Source of the DNA: CAZOHN01 sp964579325
GTDB lineage: Bacteria; Pseudomonadota; Alphaproteobacteria; Rhodobacterales; Rhodobacteraceae
DNA: 12,479 nt
Assembly: GCA_964579325.1 (NCBI GenBank)
Contig: CAZOHN010000105.1
Coordinates: forward strand, 1-12,479
Reading direction: 5' to 3'
Part shown: positions 6,054 through 12,023 of the stretch, in pieces
How positions within the stretch are numbered: position 1 is the first letter of the stretch
How the letters are laid out: every line of letters begins with the position of its first letter
The notes under the pieces: generated by a model
What the model saw: the letters and a program-made list of their open reading frames with translations, nothing else
What the model was told of the DNA's origin: nothing
The model's database searches: none
Translations under genes and position numbers: made by a program

Positions 6054-7052
6054 GTGAACACCCGGACAGTGGCGGTGGGAGAGGCCGCGGCGCAGCTGCC
6101 GCAGGTTGCGCTGCCGCGCAATGAGGGGATGCCGCTCGACCTCGACTGGGTCATGGCGGTGCAGGCCAACACGAGTGCCATCGAGCGGCGCTGCGCGACC
6201 CTGCCGGGGCGGCGGAGCGTGAAGAAGGAGTGGCAGGCGGCGTGGCTGTGCAAGGCCGTGAGCCTGATGGACCTCACCACGCTCAGCGGCGACGACACCG
6301 AAGGCCGAGTGCGGCGGCTCTGCGCCAAGGCGCGCCAGCCGGTGCGGGCCGATCTGCTGGCGACGCTGGGGATGGAGGGGCTGACCGTGGGCGCGGTCTG
6401 CGTCTACCACGAGATGGTGGCCACGGCGGTGGAGGCGCTGAAGGGGTCGGGCGTTCCGGTCGCGGCGGTGTCGACGGGGTTTCCGGCGGGGCTGTCGCCG
6501 TTCGCGCTGCGCGTGGCCGAGATCGGCGAGAGCGTGGCGGCGGGCGCGGCCGAGATCGACATCGTGATCTCGCGGCGGCATGTGCTGACCGGGAACTGGC
6601 AGGCGCTTTACGACGAGATGCGGGCGTTCCGCGCGGCCTGCGGGCAGGCGCATGTGAAGGCGATCCTTGCGACGGGGGAGCTGGGGACGCTGCGGAATGT
6701 CGGCCGGGCGTCGCTGGTGTGCATGATGGCGGGGGCCGATTTCATAAAGACCTCCACCGGCAAGGAAAGCGTGAACGCGACGCTTCCCGTGAGCCTGACG
6801 ATGGTGCGGGCGATCCGGGAGTTCCACGAGCGGACGGGGTTCCGGGTGGGCTACAAGCCGGCGGGCGGGATTTCGAAGGCCAAGGACGCGCTGGTGTATC
6901 TGTCGCTGATGAAGGACGAGCTGGGCGGGCGGTGGCTGCAGCCCGACCTGTTCCGGTTCGGCGCGTCGTCCTTGCTGGGGGATATCGAGCGGCAGCTGGA
7001 GCATTTCGTGACCGGTCGCTATTCGGCGGCCGACCGGCATCCGATGGCGTGA
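6054..7052 (+). CDS. deoC: Deoxyribose-phosphate aldolase
   Basis: DeoC cleaves 2-deoxy-D-ribose 5-phosphate to acetaldehyde and glyceraldehyde 3-phosphate, the last step in recovering carbon from deoxynucleosides. The 332-residue protein is of the longer, animal-like DERA type. It shows the Schiff-base lysine in FIKTSTGKES (Lys232), the second active-site lysine in GYKPAGGIS (Lys268) 36 residues later as in human DERA, and the active-site Asp169 in EIDIVIS. The barrel strands AVSTGFPAG (138-146), VKAILATGEL (201-210) and LFRFGASSLLGDIE (299-312) are also as expected. The start is GTG with a strong ribosome binding site. It is followed after 67 nt by the aldehyde dehydrogenase gene in the same direction, so the acetaldehyde product probably passes to that enzyme. 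Confidence 0.97.
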   Translation: MNTRTVAVGEAAAQLPQVALPRNEGMPLDLDWVMAVQANTSAIERRCATLPGRRSVKKEWQAAWLCKAVSLMDLTTLSGDDTEGRVRRLCAKARQPVRADLLATLGMEGLTVGAVCVYHEMVATAVEALKGSGVPVAAVSTGFPAGLSPFALRVAEIGESVAAGAAEIDIVISRRHVLTGNWQALYDEMRAFRAACGQAHVKAILATGELGTLRNVGRASLVCMMAGADFIKTSTGKESVNATLPVSLTMVRAIREFHERTGFRVGYKPAGGISKAKDALVYLSLMKDELGGRWLQPDLFRFGASSLLGDIERQLEHFVTGRYSAADRHPMA

Positions 7053-7061
7053 GTGACAAGG

Positions 7062-7119
7062 CAAGGGGGGCTTTGCGCCCCCCTTGGACCCCCCGCAGAG
7101 TATTTGGGAACAGAAGAAC
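7062..7119 (+). repeat. Structured intergenic repeat, copy 1, forming the leader of the ALDH gene
   Basis: A 10-bp perfect hairpin, CAAGGGGGGC (7062-7071) with GCCCCCCTTG (7077-7086) and a 5-nt loop, is followed by a C-rich stretch. Then comes a tail, GAGTATTTGGGAACAGAAGA, ending two bases before the ATG at 7120. The same order (G-rich/C-rich hairpin, C-rich middle, TTTGGGA tail) occurs at 9488-9545. From memory, elements of this layout are scattered between genes in Rhodobacteraceae genomes. Here the hairpin could end or slow transcription after deoC, and AGAAGA in the tail is the only candidate ribosome binding site for the dehydrogenase. Confidence 0.6.
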
Positions 7120-9465
7120 ATGACGGTGCGCGAGATCTTCGAGAGCATGGACTATGGCCCGGCGCCGGAGGGCGCGGCGGAGGCGCGGGCGTGGATCGCG
7201 TCGCACGGGGCTGCGTTCGGGCAGTTCATCGGCGGGGCGTTCACGGCGGCGGGGGAGACCTTCGAGACGAAGAACCCGGCGACGGGCGAGGTGCTGGCGC
7301 GGGTCTCGCAGGGCAGCGCGGCGGATGTGGCGGCGGCGGTGGCGGCGGCGCGGAAGGCGGCCGGGCGCTGGGGCAGGACGGCGGGGCATGAGCGGGCGCG
7401 GGTGCTTTATGCGCTGGCGCGGCTCTTGCAGAAGCACGCGCGGCTCTTCGCCGTGCTGGAGACGCTGGATACCGGCAAGCCGATCCGCGAGGCGCGGGAC
7501 ATCGACGTGCCGCTGGCGCAGCGGCATTTCTATTACCACGCAGGGCTGGCGCAGCTGCTGGAGGCGGAACTGCCGGGGATGCGGCCCCATGGGGTCTGCG
7601 GGCAGGTGATCCCGTGGAACTTCCCGCTGCTGATGCTGGCATGGAAGGTGGCGCCGGCGCTGGCGGCGGGGAATACGGTGGTGCTGAAGCCCGCCGAATA
7701 CACGCCGCTGACGGCGCTGCTGTTTGCCGATCTGGCCCGCGAGGCGGGTGTGCCGAAGGGTGTGGTGAACATCGTCACCGGCGATGGCGGAACCGGGGCG
7801 GCGGTGGTGGCGGCTGCGGTGGACAAGGTCGCCTTCACCGGGTCGACCGAGGTGGGGCGGAAGATCAGGGAGGCGACGGCGGGCACGGGCAAGGCCCTGA
7901 CGCTCGAGCTGGGCGGCAAGAGCCCCTACATCGTGTTCGACGACGCCGACCTCGATTCAGCGGTCGAGGGGCTGGTCGATGCGATCTGGTTCAATCAGGG
8001 GCAGGTCTGCTGTGCGGGGTCGCGCCTTCTGGTGCAGGAGGGCGTGGCGGGGCGGTTCCATGCCCTGCTGAAGCGGCGGATGGACGGGCTGCGGCTGGGC
8101 GACCCTCTCGACAAGTGCATCGACGTGGGCGCGGTGGTGGACCCAGTGCAGCTGGCCACGATCACGCGGATGGTGGACGAGGGCGGCACGGAGGGCGAGG
8201 TCTACCGCGCGGCCGTCGCGGTGCCGCCGGTGGGCTGCTACTACCCGCCGACGCTGATCACGGGTCTGTCGAGTTCGAGCCGGCTGATGCAGGAGGAGAT
8301 CTTCGGGCCGGTGCTGGTATCGACGACCTTCCGCACGCCGGCGGAGGCCGTGGCGCTTGCGAACAACACGCGGTTCGGGTTGGCCGCGAGCGTGTGGACC
8401 GAGAACGTGAACCTCGCGCTGGATATTGCGCCGAAGCTGCGGGCGGGGGTGGTCTGGGTGAATGCGACCAATCACTTCGACGCGGCGGCGGGGTTCGGTG
8501 GCGTGAAGGAGAGCGGGTTCGGGCGCGAGGGCGGATGGGAGGGCCTCATGGCCTACCTGCGGCCTGCGGGCGAAGGGACGCGGCTGAAGCCCGTGGCGGC
8601 GGTGGCCGCACCGCGCGAGGCGGTGGCGGACGGGATCGACCGGACCGCGAAGATGTATGTGGGCGGCAAGCAGGCGCGGCCGGACGGGGGTTATTCGCGG
8701 GCGGTCTGGGCGCGCGATGGGCGGCTGCTGGGCCATGCGCCGGTGGGCAGCCGCAAGGATATCCGCAACGCGGTGGAGGCGGCTCATGCCGCGAAGGGCT
8801 GGGCGCGGACGACCGGGCATCTGCGCGGGCAGGTGCTGTATTACCTGGCCGAGAACCTGTCGGCGCGGGCGGTGGAGTTTGCGGGCCGGTTGCGGGACAT
8901 GACGGGCAAGCGCGGCGAGGCGGAGGTGGAGGCGGCGGTGCGGCGGCTGTTCACCTGGGCGGCCTGGGCGGACAAATACGAGGGCGCGGCCAAGGGCGTT
9001 CCGCTGCGCGGGTTGGCGCTGGCGATCCCCGAGCCGGTGGGCGTTGTGGGGGCGCTCTGCCCCGACGAGGCGCCGCTCCTGGGGCTGGTGTCGGTGATGG
9101 GGCCGCTGGTGGCGATGGGCAATCCGTGCGTGCTGGTGCCGTCGGAGGCGTTTCCGCTGGCGGCGACGGATTTCTACCAGGTGCTCGACACCTCGGACGT
9201 GCCGGGGGGCGTGGTGAACATCGTGACCGGGGGACATGCGGACCTGGGCAAGACGCTGGCGGGGCACATGGATGTGGACGCGGTGTGGTCGTTCTCGTCC
9301 TCGGACGTCTCGGGCATGATCGAGCGCGAGTCGGTCGCGAACCTCAAGCGGACCTGGGTGAACCACGGGCGCGGGCGCGACTGGGCGGGGGCGGAGGGCG
9401 AGGGGCGCGCGTTCCTGCGTGCCGCCACCGAGGTCAAGACGGTCTGGGTGCCCTACGGGGAGTAG
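7120..9465 (+). CDS. ALDH16-type bidomain aldehyde dehydrogenase, 781 aa
   Basis: This is an NAD(P)-dependent aldehyde dehydrogenase of the double-domain ALDH16 kind. Residues 1 to about 490 form a complete enzyme: PWNF with Asn167, the cofactor-site Lys190, FTGSTEVG at 239-246, the general base Glu263 in LELGGKSP, and the catalytic Cys297 in FNQGQVCCAG. The EEIFGPV motif is also present. From about residue 512 (MYVGGKQA) a second ALDH-like domain starts. It keeps the Rossmann-side pattern (IPEPVGVVGALCPDE, GGVVNIVTGG) but then jumps from the FSSSD region to a TWVNHGRGRDW ending, so it lacks any GQxC nucleophile loop and LELGGK base. This matches bacterial ALDH16, whose C-terminal domain is non-catalytic. 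The start is ATG 7120, since upstream codons belong to the repeat. Because it follows deoC, acetaldehyde is a likely but unproven substrate. Confidence 0.93.
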   Translation: MTVREIFESMDYGPAPEGAAEARAWIASHGAAFGQFIGGAFTAAGETFETKNPATGEVLARVSQGSAADVAAAVAAARKAAGRWGRTAGHERARVLYALARLLQKHARLFAVLETLDTGKPIREARDIDVPLAQRHFYYHAGLAQLLEAELPGMRPHGVCGQVIPWNFPLLMLAWKVAPALAAGNTVVLKPAEYTPLTALLFADLAREAGVPKGVVNIVTGDGGTGAAVVAAAVDKVAFTGSTEVGRKIREATAGTGKALTLELGGKSPYIVFDDADLDSAVEGLVDAIWFNQGQVCCAGSRLLVQEGVAGRFHALLKRRMDGLRLGDPLDKCIDVGAVVDPVQLATITRMVDEGGTEGEVYRAAVAVPPVGCYYPPTLITGLSSSSRLMQEEIFGPVLVSTTFRTPAEAVALANNTRFGLAASVWTENVNLALDIAPKLRAGVVWVNATNHFDAAAGFGGVKESGFGREGGWEGLMAYLRPAGEGTRLKPVAAVAAPREAVADGIDRTAKMYVGGKQARPDGGYSRAVWARDGRLLGHAPVGSRKDIRNAVEAAHAAKGWARTTGHLRGQVLYYLAENLSARAVEFAGRLRDMTGKRGEAEVEAAVRRLFTWAAWADKYEGAAKGVPLRGLALAIPEPVGVVGALCPDEAPLLGLVSVMGPLVAMGNPCVLVPSEAFPLAATDFYQVLDTSDVPGGVVNIVTGGHADLGKTLAGHMDVDAVWSFSSSDVSGMIERESVANLKRTWVNHGRGRDWAGAEGEGRAFLRAATEVKTVWVPYGE

Positions 9466-9487
9466 GGCCGCCGGGCGGCGAGGCGAA

Positions 9488-9545
9488 AGGGGCGCGGCCC
9501 CCTGTCCCCGCGGGGCCGGGGCCCGGGATCTTTGGGACGGGAGGA
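9488..9545 (+). repeat. Structured intergenic repeat, copy 2, after the ALDH gene
   Basis: This begins 22 nt after the dehydrogenase stop. It holds GGGGC-GCG-GCCCC (9489-9501), the perfect palindrome CCCCGCGGGG (9506-9515), and the tail GGGATCTTTGGGACGGGAGGA. The layout and the TTTGGGA core match the copy at 7062-7119, but no gene starts after it. It may serve as a terminator for the deoC-ALDH unit. Confidence 0.55.
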
Positions 9546-9623
9546 CGCGGTGGAACCTCGGGAGGCGTCCGGCGCCCTGCGATGACGCGGCGCCTTGCCC
9601 TCGTGCGGTCATCGGCTTCCCGT

Positions 9624-9862
9624 ACTGACCCCTGAGAACGCCTCCTTCTGATGCAGGGGTCCGGCCCAAGCCGGACGTCACCCCGTCCTCGGTCCGGGCT
9701 TCGCGCGACCTGTCGGTCCGGTTCCGGTTGGGTCGCATTTGTGCTCGGCGTCAGGCTTCCGAGTGCCGAGTGCGGCCGCTCCCCGTTGTGGCCGATCCTC
9801 CGGTCGGTGATGCGTCGACGGGCGTCAGCCAGAGACAGGAACCGGGAGACGTTCAGGCAGTC
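9624..9862 (-). mobile_element. Remnant of an IS3-family insertion sequence (3' end only)
   Basis: The segment contains the end of an IS3-type transposase gene (see the pseudogene entry) and then about 85 nt of what would be the element's tail. The tail has an inverted pair, GACCCCTG (9627-9634) with CAGGGGTC (9654-9661). The outer end is placed near TACTGACCCCTGAG at 9623 by analogy with IS ends that carry a TGACCCC-type sequence, so this boundary is approximate. The inner boundary at 9862 is where transposase similarity stops. No orfA, no catalytic DDE region and no opposite terminal repeat are present, so it cannot move. Confidence 0.6.
9711..9862 (-). pseudogene. IS3-family transposase OrfB, C-terminal fragment
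   Basis: Reading leftward from 9862, one frame gives DCLNVSRFLSLADARRRI, then TDRRIGHNGERPHSALGSL, then TPSTNATQPEPD. This is the hallmark end of IS3-group integrase cores (normally DECLN...DWRxxYNxxRPHSALGxLTP). The upstream part with the FNGRLR segment and the catalytic DDE residues is missing: right of 9862 the translation loses all similarity. Several conserved residues are changed (DWR to DRR, YN to HN), which fits decay. The end of the pseudogene is not marked by a stop codon in this frame, so the left limit is approximate. Confidence 0.75.
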
Positions 9863-10098
9863 CGGGTTGGTTCGTCCTGGCCGGGCTGGCGGCCCCAAGC
9901 GGGCTGCGCGGCGGCCGGAGATCGGCCGCGAGCGCCTGACCACGGCCTGCCCGAAGGGCGAATCGGCAGGGCCTTCGCCGCGCTGCGGAAAGGTCACCGC
10001 GCCGGGCCGGGTTCTGGTTCCGGTCCCGCATGGGGCAGCGCGGAGCCGCACTTCCCGGCCCAATGCGCTGATTTCCCACTTGAATCGCAGGGGTTTTC
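9863..10098. other. Non-coding stretch upstream of the ihfB promoter, nothing recognised
   Basis: Several long open frames cross this GC-rich segment on both strands, but their translations are rich in Arg, Pro, Gly and Ala, have no conserved pattern and no ribosome binding site. I see no RNA gene or clear terminator. It may be what remains of sequence disrupted by the neighbouring IS fragment. Confidence 0.5.
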
Positions 10099-10129
10099 CG
10101 TTTCGCGACGAAACGATTGCCTGTAGAGT
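10099..10129 (+). promoter_or_regulatory. Candidate ihfB promoter and operator-like inverted repeat
   Basis: TTTCGC (10101-10106) and TAGAGT (10124-10129) are spaced by 17 nt, with TG at 10122-10123 just before the -10 box. A perfect inverted repeat, CGTTTCG-CGA-CGAAACG (10099-10115), covers the -35 box and could be a repressor site. The following leader to the ATG is 57 nt. Confidence 0.4.
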
Positions 10130-10186
10130 GGCCGGGTTGTCCGGCTGCCGTTGAGGGGCCGGGACTTTCCGGGGGGAACCTGCCGC

Positions 10187-10471
10187 ATGATCCGGTCCGA
10201 GTTGATCCAGAAGATCGCCGACGACAATCCGCACCTCTACCAGCGTGATGTCGAGCGTATTGTTAACACGATCTTCGAGGAGATCATCGAGGCCATGGCG
10301 CGGGGAGACCGGGTCGAGTTGCGCGGCTTCGGGGCCTTCTCGGTCAAGAAGCGCGACGCCCGCACGGGCCGCAACCCGCGCACCGGCGAGGCGGTGGACG
10401 TCGAGCAGAAGCACGTGCCCTTCTTCAAGACCGGCAAGTTGCTGCGCGACCGGCTGAACGGCGGGGCCTGA
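10187..10471 (+). CDS. ihfB: Integration host factor subunit beta
   Basis: IhfB pairs with IhfA to form IHF, a nucleoid protein that bends DNA sharply at specific sites in promoters, origins and recombination sites. The 94-residue product has the full family pattern: MIRSELIQKIADDNP at the start, the helix DVERIVNTIFEEIIEAMA at 21-38, RGFGAFSVKKRDARTGRNPRTGE at 46-68 with the DNA-intercalating Pro64, and HVPFFKTGKLLRDRLN at 76-91. The opening with HLYQRDVERIV distinguishes it from HU and from IhfA. The ATG at 10187 is chosen because an in-frame upstream ATG would add 12 unconserved residues; a weak GGGGGGAA ribosome binding site precedes it. lapA follows after 4 nt. In many proteobacteria rpsA lies just upstream of ihfB, and here it does not. 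Confidence 0.97.
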   Translation: MIRSELIQKIADDNPHLYQRDVERIVNTIFEEIIEAMARGDRVELRGFGAFSVKKRDARTGRNPRTGEAVDVEQKHVPFFKTGKLLRDRLNGGA

Positions 10472-10475
10472 TCCG

Positions 10476-10838
10476 GTGGTTCGCTGGCTCAAGTGGGCGT
10501 TCCTTGCCGCGCTCGGCATCGTCCTTCTCACCATCGCCATCGCCAACCGCGGGCCGGTCACGCTGCGGCTGCTGCCAGAGGAGATGGGGACCTTTCTCGG
10601 CGTGACATGGGCCTTCGACGCGCCGCTGTTCCTGGCGGTCTTCGCGGGCATCGTCGGCGGTCTGCTGATCGGCTTCGTCTGGGAATGGTTCCGCGAGCAC
10701 AAGCACCGCGCGGCGGCGGCCAAGGCCCGGCGCGAGGCGGAAAAGCTTGGCGCCGAGGTTTCGCGCCTCAAGGCCAAGGACGCCACGCCGACGGACGAGG
10801 TCCTGGCGCTCCTTGAACAGCCGCGCAAGGCGGGCTAG
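10476..10838 (+). CDS. LapA-domain (DUF1049) inner-membrane protein
   Basis: This 120-residue protein has two hydrophobic segments (about residues 6-24 and 46-68), separated by a short loop with NRGPVTLRLLP, and an Arg/Lys/Ala-rich cytoplasmic tail at about 72-112 likely to form a coiled coil. This is the LapA layout. In E. coli, LapA works with LapB in controlling lipopolysaccharide synthesis by affecting LpxC turnover, and it also lies beside ihfB-type genes elsewhere. No lapB follows here. The start is GTG at 10476, four bases after the ihfB stop, so translation is probably coupled to ihfB. Confidence 0.9.
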   Translation: MVRWLKWAFLAALGIVLLTIAIANRGPVTLRLLPEEMGTFLGVTWAFDAPLFLAVFAGIVGGLLIGFVWEWFREHKHRAAAAKARREAEKLGAEVSRLKAKDATPTDEVLALLEQPRKAG

Positions 10839-10856
10839 TCCCGCCCGCATGGGCGG
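10829..10856 (+). promoter_or_regulatory. Overlapping hairpins around the trpF start codon
   Basis: CCGCCC (10841-10846) and GGGCGG (10851-10856) form a perfect inverted repeat whose 4-nt loop plus the first stem base hold the trpF ATG (10849-10851). CCCGCC (10840-10845) can instead pair with GGCGGG (10829-10834), which lies in the last lapA codons, with a CTAGT loop containing the lapA stop. The two pairings exclude each other. No Shine-Dalgarno is visible before this ATG. A role in coupling trpF to lapA translation is inference. Confidence 0.35.
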
Positions 10857-11496
10857 AAGCGACATCAGGGTCAAGATCTGCGGGCTGCGCGAGGCGGCGC
10901 AGGTGCGCGCGGCGGTAGACGCCGGGGCCGCCTACGTGGGGTTCGTGTTCTTCCCGAAATCGCCCCGCAACCTGTCGGCGGCCCAGGCCGCAGCGCTTGC
11001 CGCCGAGGTGCCGCCGGGGGTGGCGAAGGTCGGGCTCACGGTCGACATGGACGACGCCGGAATCGACGCGCTTCTGGCCGCCGTGCCGCTCGACATACTC
11101 CAGTTGCACGGCCACGAGACGCCCGGCCGGGTGGCCGAAGTCCGCGCCCGCTATGGCCTGCCGGTGATGAAGGCGGTCGGCGTGGCCTCGGCCGACGACC
11201 TTCCCGCGCTCGACGCCTACGCGCGGGTGGCCGACCAGATCCTCGTCGATGCCAAGCCGCCGAAAGGGGCCGACCTGCCCGGCGGCAACGGCCTTGCCTT
11301 CGACTGGCGGCTGATCGCCGGGCGGCGGTGGCCCTGCCCCTGGATGCTGGCGGGCGGACTGACGCCCGGCAACGTGGCAGAGGCGATCCGCCTGACGGGC
11401 GCGCGGCAGGTCGACGTGTCCTCGGGTGTCGAAAGCGCACCGGGCGTGAAGGACGTGGCCCTGATCCGGGCCTTCCTCGCGGCGGCGCGCGCGTGA
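10849..11496 (+). CDS. trpF: Phosphoribosylanthranilate isomerase
   Basis: TrpF converts N-(5-phosphoribosyl)anthranilate to its ribulose isomer, the third step from chorismate in tryptophan synthesis. The 215-residue protein shows the catalytic Cys11 in VKICGL (8-13), GFVFFPKSPRNL at 31-42, LQLHGHE at 84-90, the catalytic Asp134 in LVDAKPPKG (132-140), and the phosphate-binding loops LAGGLTPGNV and DVSSGVES near the C-terminus. The frame is open upstream, but the ATG at 10849 gives the normal N-terminus, seven residues before the first conserved strand. It starts 10 nt after the lapA stop. trpB, the usual next gene in proteobacteria, is replaced by a GNAT gene overlapping by 4 nt. Confidence 0.97.
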   Translation: MGGSDIRVKICGLREAAQVRAAVDAGAAYVGFVFFPKSPRNLSAAQAAALAAEVPPGVAKVGLTVDMDDAGIDALLAAVPLDILQLHGHETPGRVAEVRARYGLPVMKAVGVASADDLPALDAYARVADQILVDAKPPKGADLPGGNGLAFDWRLIAGRRWPCPWMLAGGLTPGNVAEAIRLTGARQVDVSSGVESAPGVKDVALIRAFLAAARA

Positions 11497-11942
11497 TCCG
11501 GTTCCGCCCGGCCATACGCGACGACGTGGCCGCCGTGGTGGCGCTTATGGCTGACGACGTGCTCGGGCAGGGGCGCGAGGGCGGGGCCATCGAGCCCTAT
11601 CTCGCCGCCTTCGACCGGATGCAGGACGAGGGCGCCAATCACCTGATCGTGGGCGAGGACGCTACCGGCGCGGTCGTGGCGACCTTCCAGATCACCTTCA
11701 TCTCCGGCCTCTCGCTGGGGGGCGCACGGCGGGCGCAGGTGGAATCGGTCCGCGTGGCCGACGCTGTGCGGGGGCAGGGGTTTGGTGCGGCGCTGATGGC
11801 CGATGCCGAGACCCGCGCCCGCGCGGCGGGCTGCACCCTGATCCAGCTCACCACCAATTCCACGCGCACCCGCGCCCACGCCTTCTACACGCGGCTCGGC
11901 TACGCCCCCACGCATCTCGGCTTCAAGAAGCCGCTGGCCTGA
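11493..11942 (+). CDS. GNAT-family N-acetyltransferase, 149 aa
   Basis: This is an acetyl-CoA-dependent N-acetyltransferase with an unknown acceptor. The acetyl-CoA loop is VRGQGFGAALM at residues 92-102 (R-G-Q-G-F-G), preceded by the strand AQVESVRV (81-88) and followed by the conserved helix-strand ETRARAAGCTLIQLTTN. Then comes HAFYTRLGYAPTHLGFKKPL at the C-terminus, with Tyr132 in the usual general-acid place. It starts with GTG in a GTGA overlap with the trpF stop and is therefore translationally coupled to it. A tryptophan-related role is possible but not indicated by the sequence. It is the last gene of the ihfB cluster, and a hairpin follows it. Confidence 0.93.
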   Translation: MIRFRPAIRDDVAAVVALMADDVLGQGREGGAIEPYLAAFDRMQDEGANHLIVGEDATGAVVATFQITFISGLSLGGARRAQVESVRVADAVRGQGFGAALMADAETRARAAGCTLIQLTTNSTRTRAHAFYTRLGYAPTHLGFKKPLA

Positions 11943-11958
11943 CCCGGCCCACTGGCAA

Positions 11959-11990
11959 ACGGCGCGACCCCCGGCAGGGAGCCGCGCCGT
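11959..11990. terminator. Hairpin between convergent genes, probable bidirectional terminator
   Basis: ACGGCGCG (11959-11966) pairs perfectly with CGCGCCGT (11983-11990), and a short CCC/GGG pair (11970-11972 with 11977-11979) lies inside. Three A residues end the left side, but no long T-run exists on either strand. Its position, 17 nt after the GNAT stop and 33 nt from the stop of the opposing gene, fits a shared terminator. Confidence 0.5.
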
Positions 11991-12023
11991 GCACGGGCGC
12001 ACCACGTTCCCCGTCGCAGACCT

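Noticed and set aside
5106..7148. A 680-residue minus-strand open frame spanning trkH and deoC
   Set aside because: It covers two well-supported genes in another frame and is Arg/His/Pro-rich without family resemblance, as is typical of GC-rich shadow frames.
7614..9635. Long open frames on both strands over the aldehyde dehydrogenase gene
   Set aside because: The real gene explains the region with full catalytic motifs. The others are Gly/Arg-rich shadows.
9651..10154. A 167-residue plus-strand open frame upstream of ihfB
   Set aside because: Its first part is antisense to the IS3 transposase fragment, the composition is Arg/Gly/Pro-rich, and no ribosome binding site precedes the ATG. A regulatory peptide cannot be excluded but nothing supports it.
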